Assembly: GCA_031548885.1 (NCBI GenBank) | Contig: JAVBQO010000001.1 | Location: 211,235 to 275,234, forward strand | Reading direction: 5' to 3' | DNA from: JAVBQO01 sp031548885 | Lineage (GTDB): Bacteria > Patescibacteriota > Saccharimonadia > Saccharimonadales > Saccharimonadaceae | DNA length: 64,000 nt | Shown here: one piece after another, positions 16,958-24,128 of the stretch | Position numbering within the stretch: position 1 is the first letter of the stretch | Layout of the letters: every line of letters begins with the position of its first letter | Program-made: the position numbers and the translations under genes | The notes under the pieces: model-generated | The model's input: only the letters and a program-made list of their open reading frames with translations | Databases searched by the model: none | What the model was told of the DNA's origin: nothing

Positions 16958-17553
16958 AACATTTTCTCCAGCTCAGGTTTCACGGTTTTCGCAATCAGTT
17001 CATGGCCATCGTCATTCGGATGCACGCCGTCCGGCATGACTTCGCGTTCCAATTGCGCCATGGCTAACGGGTTCAGAATGTCGATGTATTTCACATTTTC
17101 GTTTTCGCAAACGTTCCGCGTGGCTGCGTCAAATTCGCGAATGCGCGTCAACTGATAATTGTAATCGCCCCAAGCTACCGGATTTGTGCGCTCGTCCACG
17201 CAGGCCGACGGGCTAACCACGACAATTTTGTCGGTAAATTTGCGTGCTTGCGCAATTAATTCCTGAATATTTTTGGCGTATTGGTCGACGGTATTCCACG
17301 GTTTGCCGCCGCCAATCAATGCATCGTTGACGCCGACAGAAAATACTACTATCAAGTTTTCACTATTCCTAGCCGCAGTTTCATTATCAAATCGTTTAAT
17401 GACGTCGTTCGTCGTATTACCTGAAATTCCCAGATTAAATACCGCGGTGTATTCGTCGCGAAAATGGAAATCGTTCGCGATTCGCTGCACCCAACCGCCC
17501 CGATGATCGTAGAATCCTTGCGTGATACTGTTGCCAAAAACCAGAATATTCAT
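16954..17553 (-). CDS. SGNH/GDSL-family hydrolase
   Basis: A 199-residue SGNH esterase/lipase-fold protein. Block I is FGNSIT (catalytic Ser9; the usual GDS is GNS), Gly44 and Asn46 are in the second block, GVND is at 74-77 and the catalytic DGVHPN (D175, H178) is near the C-terminus. No signal peptide is evident, so it probably acts inside the cell on an acyl or acetyl ester. It starts 22 bases after the GIY-YIG gene ends and overlaps the Nudix gene by four bases. Confidence 0.9.
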   Translation of the reverse strand: MNILVFGNSITQGFYDHRGGWVQRIANDFHFRDEYTAVFNLGISGNTTNDVIKRFDNETAARNSENLIVVFSVGVNDALIGGGKPWNTVDQYAKNIQELIAQARKFTDKIVVVSPSACVDERTNPVAWGDYNYQLTRIREFDAATRNVCENENVKYIDILNPLAMAQLEREVMPDGVHPNDDGHELIAKTVKPELEKML

Positions 17554-17575
17554 CGGTCGCCTTTCGCAGATGCCA

Positions 17576-18202
17576 TCATATCTTTCGCCGTTTCATTTCG
17601 TCCCGAATTTGCGTGATCGACCGACCGCCGAATTCCCAATATCGATTTCCCTGATATTTGCCCGACGGATTAAGTAGTCCACGCGATTTCATAATTTTGT
17701 GCGTCAACCCCGATAAGCTGTGAATTTCGCCTTCGTATTCGACTTCGCTGTCGTTGATATTTTTGCACGTTATTTGCGAGTCGTCTTTGAATACCAACGT
17801 GTCGCCGTTTTTGATGCCCAGTTCCGAACGAAGGATTTTGTTTTTGCCTTCGGCTTCGCGAACTTTCACGGTTTCGTCGAAAGCTTCTTCTTTGTTGAGG
17901 TTTTCGGGGAATATGACTCTGCCGTCGAACGCCAACAATAATTGCTTGACTAGCTCTTTGTCGAGTGCAAAAAGCTCACTGTCCTCGACACGATGTTTGT
18001 TGAAAATCTCCTGAATCAGTCGCTCTTTTTCGGAATAATCACTCAGCTCCATTGCGAAATATTTTTTCAAACCCGCCACGTTGTAATATCCGTTACGCTC
18101 CAAATGGCGCATTCTTTCTTTGAACTGTTTCGGCTCCGATTTGCCGATTTTGATCAAGCCAGCCACCGATGTCGTCATGACATAAACTACGCCTTTGCTC
18201 AT
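17576..18202 (-). CDS. GIY-YIG nuclease-domain protein (T5orf172 type, with DUF4357-like tail)
   Basis: A 208-residue protein. The N-terminal part (about 1-90) has the T5orf172 form of the GIY-YIG fold, with VVYVMTT and LIKIGKS as the two core strands and a downstream Arg and Glu. The C-terminal part (about 140-208), with SGLTHKIMKSRGL and YWEFGGRSI, resembles the small DUF4357 module often fused to such nucleases. It might cut branched or damaged DNA, but no partner methylase is present. It overlaps the pheS stop by four bases and is therefore part of the synthetase operon. Confidence 0.75.
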   Translation of the reverse strand: MSKGVVYVMTTSVAGLIKIGKSEPKQFKERMRHLERNGYYNVAGLKKYFAMELSDYSEKERLIQEIFNKHRVEDSELFALDKELVKQLLLAFDGRVIFPENLNKEEAFDETVKVREAEGKNKILRSELGIKNGDTLVFKDDSQITCKNINDSEVEYEGEIHSLSGLTHKIMKSRGLLNPSGKYQGNRYWEFGGRSITQIRDEMKRRKI

Positions 18203-19206
18203 TTGAATTTCCTCAAAAATGCCAGTTTTCCAGATTCAAAGTTCCTAAGATCCTCAATGCCATACTTCAACATAACAAGCCGTTCCAGCCCACCACCCCA
18301 AGCAAAACCGCGATATCTCGCCGGATCAATCCCGGCCGCAGACAAAACATTCGGGTGAATCATGCCGCAACCAAGCATTTCCAGCCAATCGCCTTCTTTG
18401 CCGCCCAAAACCGCCGGTTTTTCAATCGCAAATTCCAAACCCGGTTCGACAAACGGAAAATACGCCGGCTGAGTTTTGATTTTCAATTTCTGGCCATAAT
18501 ACGATTCGAAAAAGCTTCGCAATGTGCCGAGCATTTGCGAAAGCGACGCCGAATCTGAGACAAAAACTCCCTCGACTTGGTAAAACGTATGTTCGTGCGT
18601 GGCGTCGACATCTTCGTTGCGAAAAACGCGGCCATAACTGATCGAGGCGATTTGCCCGCCTTTTTCCAAACCTGCACGCCCGTCCTGCAAAATCCGATGT
18701 TGCATCGTCGACGTGTGCGCCGGCGGAATAAAGTTTTCCTCGGTGCGAAACGTGTCGTAACCGTCGCGTGCCGGGTGACCTTCGGGAAAGTTCAACGCGC
18801 CAAACATATGCCAATCATCGTCGATCTGGCGCGACTCGACCGCCGCGAATCCCATGCGTGTAAAAATATCGATGACTTTCGCAAGCTCCGTCATCAACGG
18901 ATGCGCGGTGCCATTTTGCGTCGGCAACAACGTCGGCATTTTCGCATTGATATCGAACGGTGCTGTGATGTCGATCGGCTCGACCGCGGCCTCCTCGCGG
19001 GCGGATTCCTTTTGCGAAATTGCAGATTCCAGTGCCTGTTTCAATTCGTTAATTTTGCGACCAAATTCGCCGCGTTTTTCAGGCGGAAGTTTCGGAATCT
19101 CAGCGTAGAGTTGTTTTAATTCGGACGCTTTCAAAACGTCACGCGGCTCCGCCAATTGGTCCACGCGCGTCAAAAGCTCATCACGAATCTGGTCAATTTT
19201 TTGCAT
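18199..19206 (-). CDS. pheS: Phenylalanyl-tRNA synthetase, alpha subunit
   Basis: The 335-residue catalytic alpha subunit of PheRS. The N-terminal coiled coil (about 1-85) is followed by a class II synthetase core with TSTMQHRILQ, motif 2 FRNEDVDATHEHTFYQVEG and motif 3 GFAWGGGLERLVMLKYG. The ATG at 19206 is preferred over an upstream non-ATG start because it matches the family start; a TATAAT lies 11 bases upstream, so the leader is only a few bases. It opens the ten-gene operon that ends with pheT and the ABC exporter. Confidence 0.96.
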   Translation of the reverse strand: MQKIDQIRDELLTRVDQLAEPRDVLKASELKQLYAEIPKLPPEKRGEFGRKINELKQALESAISQKESAREEAAVEPIDITAPFDINAKMPTLLPTQNGTAHPLMTELAKVIDIFTRMGFAAVESRQIDDDWHMFGALNFPEGHPARDGYDTFRTEENFIPPAHTSTMQHRILQDGRAGLEKGGQIASISYGRVFRNEDVDATHEHTFYQVEGVFVSDSASLSQMLGTLRSFFESYYGQKLKIKTQPAYFPFVEPGLEFAIEKPAVLGGKEGDWLEMLGCGMIHPNVLSAAGIDPARYRGFAWGGGLERLVMLKYGIEDLRNFESGKLAFLRKFK

Positions 19207-19235
19207 AACTACCGACAATTATAGATGAAACCAAC

Positions 19236-19269
19236 GCAAAAAGCACGTCCAAATCGACGTGCTTTTTGC
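19236..19269 (-). terminator. Intrinsic terminator
   Basis: A perfect 13-base-pair stem (19236-19248 with 19257-19269) with an eight-base loop and flanking A/T runs, just downstream of the 19276-20121 gene. It also insulates the pheS promoter. Confidence 0.8.
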
Positions 19270-19275
19270 AAAAAA

Positions 19276-20121
19276 CTATTTATTCAATTCAGTTTTTAAT
19301 TTGTCAATGTCGGCGTTGATTTGCGTGCGGTCAGTCTCCAGCTGCGTCTGATACGATTGAATGTCAGTTTCGGCTGTTGTAATTGCAGTCAGAGCGGTTT
19401 TCGCATTCGTTGTCGCCGTCGACAAAGCCGCCGTATTGCCATCGGTCAGAGCCGTTGCCGCGTCGCGATAATATCCGGCCGCTTTGTTCAAATCCGCAGC
19501 GATTGCGGACTGTTTGCCTTTCAGCGCGTCCGACGCGTTGATCGCGGATACTTTTTTCGCAGCAGCATCAAAATCATCCGCCAATGCGTTCAAGGCCGCC
19601 GCATTCGCTGACGCGCTCGTTGTCGTCGTTATCGCTTGATTCGCCTCTGTCACAAGCGACGCAATCGTTTGCGTGTATTCGCGCACGAATTCGTTGTAAC
19701 CAGCCAGCGTCGCCGCATAGTCGATGATGTCCTGCGCCAATTTGTCGTAATCAGCCTGCAAATCCGCCACATCCTGATAGTCACCGCTGAGAATCTTGCC
19801 AGCGACGACGTCCTGCAGTTCGGCTTTTTGCTGCGAAAGTTCGGCCAATTTTGCCTCGTCTTTGGTCTCGATCGCGCTTATCATGTCGTTGATGCTGGTC
19901 GCGACGTCGTTGCGATAATCATCAGCCGCTTTGTTGGCCTGGACCATTTGGAACATTGCGGCGCCGGCCGCCACGGCCAAAATTACCACGATGATAATCA
20001 GCGTAACGACCAAACCGGTGTGTTTTTTCTTGGGCGCAGAAACAGGCGCGTTCGTCGGCGCTGACGGCGACGGAGCTGGCCGCGTAACTGGTTGATTTGG
20101 TTGCGAATTGTTTGGATTCAT
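19276..20121 (-). CDS. Membrane-anchored coiled-coil envelope protein, unknown
   Basis: A 281-residue protein with a Pro/Ser/Asn-rich cytoplasmic tail (about 1-32), one membrane segment (about 34-60) and a long external Ala/Thr/Asp/Gln-rich helical domain (about 65-281), probably a coiled-coil bundle. No catalytic motif is seen. Its layout resembles many hypothetical cell-surface proteins of Saccharibacteria. A TATAAT at about 20145-20150 gives a leader of roughly 20 bases; the gene is monocistronic and ends at a strong terminator. Confidence 0.75.
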   Translation of the reverse strand: MNPNNSQPNQPVTRPAPSPSAPTNAPVSAPKKKHTGLVVTLIIIVVILAVAAGAAMFQMVQANKAADDYRNDVATSINDMISAIETKDEAKLAELSQQKAELQDVVAGKILSGDYQDVADLQADYDKLAQDIIDYAATLAGYNEFVREYTQTIASLVTEANQAITTTTSASANAAALNALADDFDAAAKKVSAINASDALKGKQSAIAADLNKAAGYYRDAATALTDGNTAALSTATTNAKTALTAITTAETDIQSYQTQLETDRTQINADIDKLKTELNK

Positions 20122-20155
20122 ATGGTTTCTCGTTTAATTACTAATCATTATATAT

Positions 20156-20392
20156 TTACCGAACCATAATCGCAATCACGATTACAATTACCACAAACGC
20201 GGCCAAAATCAACGCCCAGACCCATGCCAAGCTAGTGGTTTGTTTGTAGTTCTTGACGTAATTGCTGTCTTCGACGCCGTCAGGTGGGTCGTTTTCGATT
20301 TGCGCCGTTTTCGCAGCTTTTTCGCGCAATTCCGCCACCAGACGTTTTTGCAACTCACTTTTTTTGCCGGGGTTTGTCATGAATAATGCCAT
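20156..20392 (-). CDS. Small single-span membrane protein, unknown
   Basis: A 78-residue protein: a charged, helical N-terminal half (K/R/E-rich) and one C-terminal membrane segment of about 23 residues, so probably tail-anchored. The ATG at 20392 is chosen because a -10 box lies exactly six bases upstream, as in other leaderless genes here; a longer in-frame reading would run through that promoter. No family is recognised. It is divergent from the aquaporin gene, and the two promoters overlap. Confidence 0.65.
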   Translation of the reverse strand: MALFMTNPGKKSELQKRLVAELREKAAKTAQIENDPPDGVEDSNYVKNYKQTTSLAWVWALILAAFVVIVIVIAIMVR

Positions 20393-20398
20393 GTTCAC

Positions 20399-20428
20399 AT
20401 AGTAGCACTTATGGTATACTATTGTCAT
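20399..20428 (-). promoter_or_regulatory. Leaderless promoter of the small membrane protein, overlapping the aquaporin promoter
   Basis: On the minus strand ATGACA (20428-20423), an 18-base spacer and TACTAT (20404-20399), then six bases to the ATG at 20392. On the plus strand the same segment holds TATACT (20415-20420) for the aquaporin gene, so the two promoters occupy the same DNA. Confidence 0.55.
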
Positions 20429-20451
20429 AAATTAAGGAGGAGTTACAGAAT

Positions 20452-21381
20452 ATGGCTAATAAAAAAGCCTCTTCTACGGCGAAAAAAGCCGCGCCAAAAA
20501 AGGCAAAAACTTCCGCTGCCGCATCGGTGAAAAAAACCGAAACCAGCGCAGCAGAAGTTAAAAAGACAGTGATAACAGAGAACACAGACCTCAAAACAAT
20601 CGTGCGTCCCGGCGCACTGGTTGCCGAATTAATCGGTACGTTTTTGTTGGCCGCAGCCGTGATCGGGTTGCTTGGCGACAAAATGATGGTCATGTTGGCG
20701 CTAATCGTCATTGTTGTGGTATTTGGCGTCATTTCGGGCGCACATTTGAACCCGGCAATCACGGTTGCTATTTGGGCTAACCGCAAAATTAGCGGACTAA
20801 AAGCCATGTTCTACATCTTGGCGCAAGTACTGGGCGCGTTGCTGGCGTACGTTGTGATGCACGCAATTTTCAACGGCAGTTTGGAAACGCTCGTGACGGC
20901 GGCCTTGGCAAAACAAGGCTTGACCGACGCCAGCGTCATGCAATACGGATCCAACAGCATCAAAGATTTCATCGCTGCTCAAGGCGGCGTATCGGAGCTT
21001 GCTACCAAATTGGACGTCAAAATGTTCGGCGCAACGTTGGCTCAAGGCTCGCATTGGCTGGCGTTCTGGACTGAATTACTCGGTTCGACGATATTCGGCT
21101 TGGGCATCGGCTACGCTGTTTTGGCCAAGAAAAAGAACGCGCTTACGACCGGTTTCGCAGTCGGCGGCAGTTTGATGCTCGGCCTAGCGATTGGCGGCGC
21201 AACCGTCATTTTGAACCCGGCCGTCGCTGCGGCACTCGGCGTTTTCGCACAGTCGACCTTCGCCTGGAGTCAGTTATTCTGGACTGTTGGCGTGTATATT
21301 TTGGCAACCTGCATCGGTATGACGGCGGGCTTTACGATTTATCGTTTGGCACTACGCGATACTGTTGACAAAACTGCTTAG
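20452..21381 (+). CDS. Aquaporin/MIP-family channel with basic N-terminal extension
   Basis: A 309-residue channel for water or small uncharged solutes. After a Lys/Ala-rich tail of about 50 residues come six membrane segments and two half-helices with NPA motifs at 100-102 and 255-257. The second motif reads NPAVAA; the Arg that normally follows the second NPA and forms the narrow selectivity filter is Val here, so the pore may be wider or carry another solute. The loop between the halves (about 140-200) is long. The start has a strong AAGGAGG site. The histone-like tail is unusual and might bind RNA, DNA or lipid head groups. Confidence 0.9.
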   Translation: MANKKASSTAKKAAPKKAKTSAAASVKKTETSAAEVKKTVITENTDLKTIVRPGALVAELIGTFLLAAAVIGLLGDKMMVMLALIVIVVVFGVISGAHLNPAITVAIWANRKISGLKAMFYILAQVLGALLAYVVMHAIFNGSLETLVTAALAKQGLTDASVMQYGSNSIKDFIAAQGGVSELATKLDVKMFGATLAQGSHWLAFWTELLGSTIFGLGIGYAVLAKKKNALTTGFAVGGSLMLGLAIGGATVILNPAVAAALGVFAQSTFAWSQLFWTVGVYILATCIGMTAGFTIYRLALRDTVDKTA

Positions 21382-21397
21382 ATAAACGATCATATTG

Positions 21398-21424
21398 AAC
21401 CGCTCGAAATTCGGGCGGTTTTAT
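21398..21424 (+). terminator. Intrinsic terminator after aquaporin gene
   Basis: Stem AACCGCTCGAA with TTCGGGCGGTT (one G-T pair) followed by TTTTA. It lies between convergent genes and may also serve rmuC. Confidence 0.75.
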
Positions 21425-21430
21425 ATTTGG

Positions 21431-22492
21431 CTAATCGTTTTGCGGTTTGTCAATCAGCAGCGGATCGACGGACGCATCGGTTTTCGCAATTTTGACGACG
21501 TCTTTGTCGACTTTTTTGAACTCTTTGTGAGCGTTGTTGTAATGATTGACAGTCGTGCCCAAACTGTTGCCGAGCCGTTGCATGTAGTCCTCGAATTTCG
21601 CAATGTGCGAGCCAAGTTGACCGACGCGAATTTGAATATCTTTGGCTTGTTCCTCGATTTGTAGACTACGCAATCCCTGTAAAACGGTTTGCAAATACGC
21701 CATGAAACTCGTCGGGCTGACGATGATAACTTTTTTGTCGCGAAACGCGTATTCAATCAAATCACGCGCGTCGCCGCCGTTTGCGCCGACTTTATTGATC
21801 AACAAATCATAGTACACCGCCTCGGACGGCACGAACATAAACGCGAAATCCATGGTTTTTTCGTTGGGGCGAATATATTTGGCGGTTTCGTCAATGCGAG
21901 CCTTCAGATCGTTTCGTACCGCCTGCGAAAGTTTTTTGCGTATTTCCGGATCTTTTTCGCCAACCAAACGATTGTAATTTTCCAAACTAAATTTGGAATC
22001 GATCGGCAAAATTTGACCCTTTTCCAGAAAAATCACCGCGTCGACAATTTCCCCATCGCGAAATTTGTATTGCGATTGCCAACGGTTCGGCGGCAACACA
22101 TTTTCCAACACATTCGCCAAATAATATTCGCCGAACACGCCGCGTTGCTTCGGATTTTGCAACACGTTCTGCAAAGTTTTCAACTCGTCCGTCACGTCGA
22201 CAACGCGCTTGTTGGTTTCGTCCAATTTCGTCAATCGCGCCGACACGTCGTTGATCAATTTGACGCTTTCGCTGAATTGTTTTTGCACGGAATCCTGGTT
22301 TTTGTCCAAGCGTTCGGTCATAGTTTTTTGCAAAGACGTCTGCAAATTTACCACGTCGCGACGCAATTCCGTGACGTCTCGCTGCAAAAACTGCTCGCCC
22401 GCGTTATCCGGCTTTTTTCGCAAACTAACGAACAGAACTGCAACCAACACGACCAATATCAAAACCGACAAAACAATAAGCATAATTTCCAT
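21431..22492 (-). CDS. rmuC: RmuC-family DNA recombination-limiting protein
   Basis: A 353-residue RmuC protein: N-terminal membrane segment (about 4-24), coiled coil (about 35-110) and the RmuC domain with conserved blocks RGVFGEYYLANVLE, DGEIVDAVIFL, LPIDSKFSLENY and EAVYYDLL. RmuC limits inversions and recombination at short inverted repeats; its fold is related to restriction-type nucleases. The ATG at 22492 has TAGAAT exactly six bases upstream and no ribosome site. Given the high density of a short dispersed repeat in this genome, a protein that affects short-repeat recombination is notable. Confidence 0.93.
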   Translation of the reverse strand: MEIMLIVLSVLILVVLVAVLFVSLRKKPDNAGEQFLQRDVTELRRDVVNLQTSLQKTMTERLDKNQDSVQKQFSESVKLINDVSARLTKLDETNKRVVDVTDELKTLQNVLQNPKQRGVFGEYYLANVLENVLPPNRWQSQYKFRDGEIVDAVIFLEKGQILPIDSKFSLENYNRLVGEKDPEIRKKLSQAVRNDLKARIDETAKYIRPNEKTMDFAFMFVPSEAVYYDLLINKVGANGGDARDLIEYAFRDKKVIIVSPTSFMAYLQTVLQGLRSLQIEEQAKDIQIRVGQLGSHIAKFEDYMQRLGNSLGTTVNHYNNAHKEFKKVDKDVVKIAKTDASVDPLLIDKPQND

Positions 22493-22498
22493 GCTTAC

Positions 22499-22504
22499 AT
22501 TCTA
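22499..22504 (-). promoter_or_regulatory. Leaderless-type -10 box of rmuC
   Basis: TAGAAT on the minus strand, then GTAAGC, then the ATG at 22492. Predicted +1 is the start codon. Confidence 0.55.
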
Positions 22505-22507
22505 TCG

Positions 22508-23020
22508 TCAAATCAGTTTCACGACAAATTGAAACGCCACAACCAGCGCCAGCATAATGAAAAACGACAACCCGAATCGCCGAATTTGCGCAACCAAGCC
22601 AAACAGCAGAAACGACAGCGCCACGATCACGGCGTCCCACAGCGTAGCTTGCCACCACACCAGCGGCCCCAACCACGTCGCAATTCCCCAAATGCTCGCC
22701 AGCGCCGCAACTGCAATCAACAACGGCCGATACAGTCGCATCGCGTGCATGACACTGACAGCCAATATTCCGACCAAAACCAGCGCAACTACGTACGAAA
22801 TCGAGCCGGCGTTTTGGCACACCGCAAACGTATCCGGCGTTTTGCAAAACAACGGATCCATGACCCATTTGTCTAAGCCCATTTTTGCCAGCCACGCCAG
22901 CGCCCCGGCTACGAAACCGACAATCGTCGCGATGATAATTTCACGCCGTTCAAATTTTCGCAATATTGATCGTTTTTCGGTCGCCGATGCTGACGCCGTT
23001 TCAGCCATTGTCTGCCCCAT
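22508..23020 (-). CDS. Polytopic membrane protein, unknown
   Basis: A 170-residue membrane protein with a charged N-terminus of about 25 residues and five hydrophobic segments. Two Cys residues (in the CKTPDTFAVCQ loop between the first and second segments) could form an external disulfide. The ATG at 23020 has a GAGGAAA site. It is followed closely by rmuC, which nonetheless has its own -10 box, and preceded by the PAP2 phosphatase gene on the same strand. No function can be read from sequence. Confidence 0.75.
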   Translation of the reverse strand: MGQTMAETASASATEKRSILRKFERREIIIATIVGFVAGALAWLAKMGLDKWVMDPLFCKTPDTFAVCQNAGSISYVVALVLVGILAVSVMHAMRLYRPLLIAVAALASIWGIATWLGPLVWWQATLWDAVIVALSFLLFGLVAQIRRFGLSFFIMLALVVAFQFVVKLI

Positions 23021-23038
23021 GAAATTTCCTCGTCCTGT

Positions 23039-23557
23039 TTATGGAGAGATTTTACCACTTTTCGTGCGTCGTGGCAATTTTTGATGTTCGGCACGCGTAT
23101 CGTAGTGATAAAATTTGAAATACCACAACGCACCAACGGCCGCTGCGAAAACTCCACCGACCACATCAAGCGGCGTATGCACCAACGCCAAAACTCGCCC
23201 GACGCCAATCGCCATTGCGAATAATAGCAAAATGTAACCGAATGTGCGCCACTTTGTCATGAAAATCACCGCGAACGCCAACGTAAACGCGAAAAGTGTG
23301 TGATCCGACGGAAAACCTGGATTATCCATATAGCTAGCGCCAGCCGTGATGCCCAACTCCATAAACGGCCGCGTCGATTCGTGAATCGGCAACAACCCCA
23401 TCAGCCGCGCCACGAACAATCCGGTCAAACCGGCCATCAAAATATACGTGTAAGTTTTGAAACGATCGCCCGGCTTGACCCCAAACCACAGCGCAACAAT
23501 CGCCGCCAAACCCAGCGGAAACATCAGCCAATCGGCCAGAAATTGGATTACAGTCAT
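23039..23557 (-). CDS. PAP2-family membrane phosphatase (undecaprenyl-diphosphatase-like)
   Basis: A 172-residue integral membrane phosphatase with about five membrane segments. The three PAP2 motifs are visible: a basic first motif ending in ESTRPF, the central PSDHT (usual PSGH) and the third GRVLALVHTPLDVVGG with catalytic His and Asp. BcrC/PgpB-type enzymes recycle undecaprenyl diphosphate for cell-wall synthesis or dephosphorylate lipids; size and motif order fit BcrC. The gene is upstream of a small membrane protein and rmuC. Confidence 0.9.
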   Translation of the reverse strand: MTVIQFLADWLMFPLGLAAIVALWFGVKPGDRFKTYTYILMAGLTGLFVARLMGLLPIHESTRPFMELGITAGASYMDNPGFPSDHTLFAFTLAFAVIFMTKWRTFGYILLLFAMAIGVGRVLALVHTPLDVVGGVFAAAVGALWYFKFYHYDTRAEHQKLPRRTKSGKISP

Positions 23558-23574
23558 GCGCCTATTCTAGCGAT

Positions 23575-23958
23575 TTACGACAAGCGTTGCAAACGTTTTT
23601 CGACCAATTCGGCGATTTTTTCGTCCGACCAGCCGCGGCGTTTCAATTCGTCTTTGGATTTGCCGACCATGGCGACGTTGAACGCTTTTTCGTTTTTGAA
23701 GCCGTGTTTTTTCAACACGCGTGCGAAATTATTTTCGCTGTCGCGCAATTCCGTTTTTAATTCGTCGACTGTTTCGCCGAGTGTCGCCGCACGCAGCTCC
23801 ATTTTGCGGTCGTGCTTTCGGTACGAACGTGACAACTTTTTGTCATTTCGCTGCGATGTGGCCGAATCGCCGCTGGCCGCTGATGCGCCGGACGAGGCCG
23901 CCAACGCCAACATGGCCGTCAACATTATGGTTGCTAAAGCTTTGGTTGCAATTTTCAT
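23575..23958 (-). CDS. Secreted basic helical protein, unknown
   Basis: A 127-residue protein with a clear signal peptide (MKIATKALATIMLTAMLAL then a small-residue region ending about ASA28) and a mature part rich in Lys, Arg and Glu, predicted helical. The C-terminal segment with LKRRGWSDEKIAELVEKRL looks like a repeat unit related to the preceding GFKNEKAFNVAM part. There is a strong AAGGAGG site. It may be a surface or host-contact factor, but no family is recognised. Confidence 0.75.
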   Translation of the reverse strand: MKIATKALATIMLTAMLALAASSGASAASGDSATSQRNDKKLSRSYRKHDRKMELRAATLGETVDELKTELRDSENNFARVLKKHGFKNEKAFNVAMVGKSKDELKRRGWSDEKIAELVEKRLQRLS

Positions 23959-24078
23959 ATGCCCTCCTTATATTTTAGAAAAGCTTACAGTATTTATTAT
24001 ATATTTTTACACGCCGTTTGTCGTACGTGGTTTTTACAATGCAATCTCAGTTTTTGCTCAGCATGTGGTTTTTTCGCT

Positions 24079-24107
24079 TGCGAATTTCTGCTTCGCATTA
24101 TATAGTA
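24079..24107 (+). promoter_or_regulatory. SulP operon promoter with TTGCGA -35
   Basis: TTGCGA (24079-24084), a 17-base spacer and TATAGT (24102-24107). The spacer side of the -35 is part of an inverted repeat TGCGAA...TTCGCA (24080-24097), so a dispersed-motif pair overlaps the promoter. Predicted leader is about 15 bases, without a ribosome site. Confidence 0.55.
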
Positions 24108-24128
24108 AGTAAAAATCACAAAACAAAC

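Noticed and set aside
21689..22876. A 395-codon open frame antisense to rmuC and its neighbour
   Set aside because: Same reasons: biased Gln/His/Arg composition, spans two real genes on the other strand.
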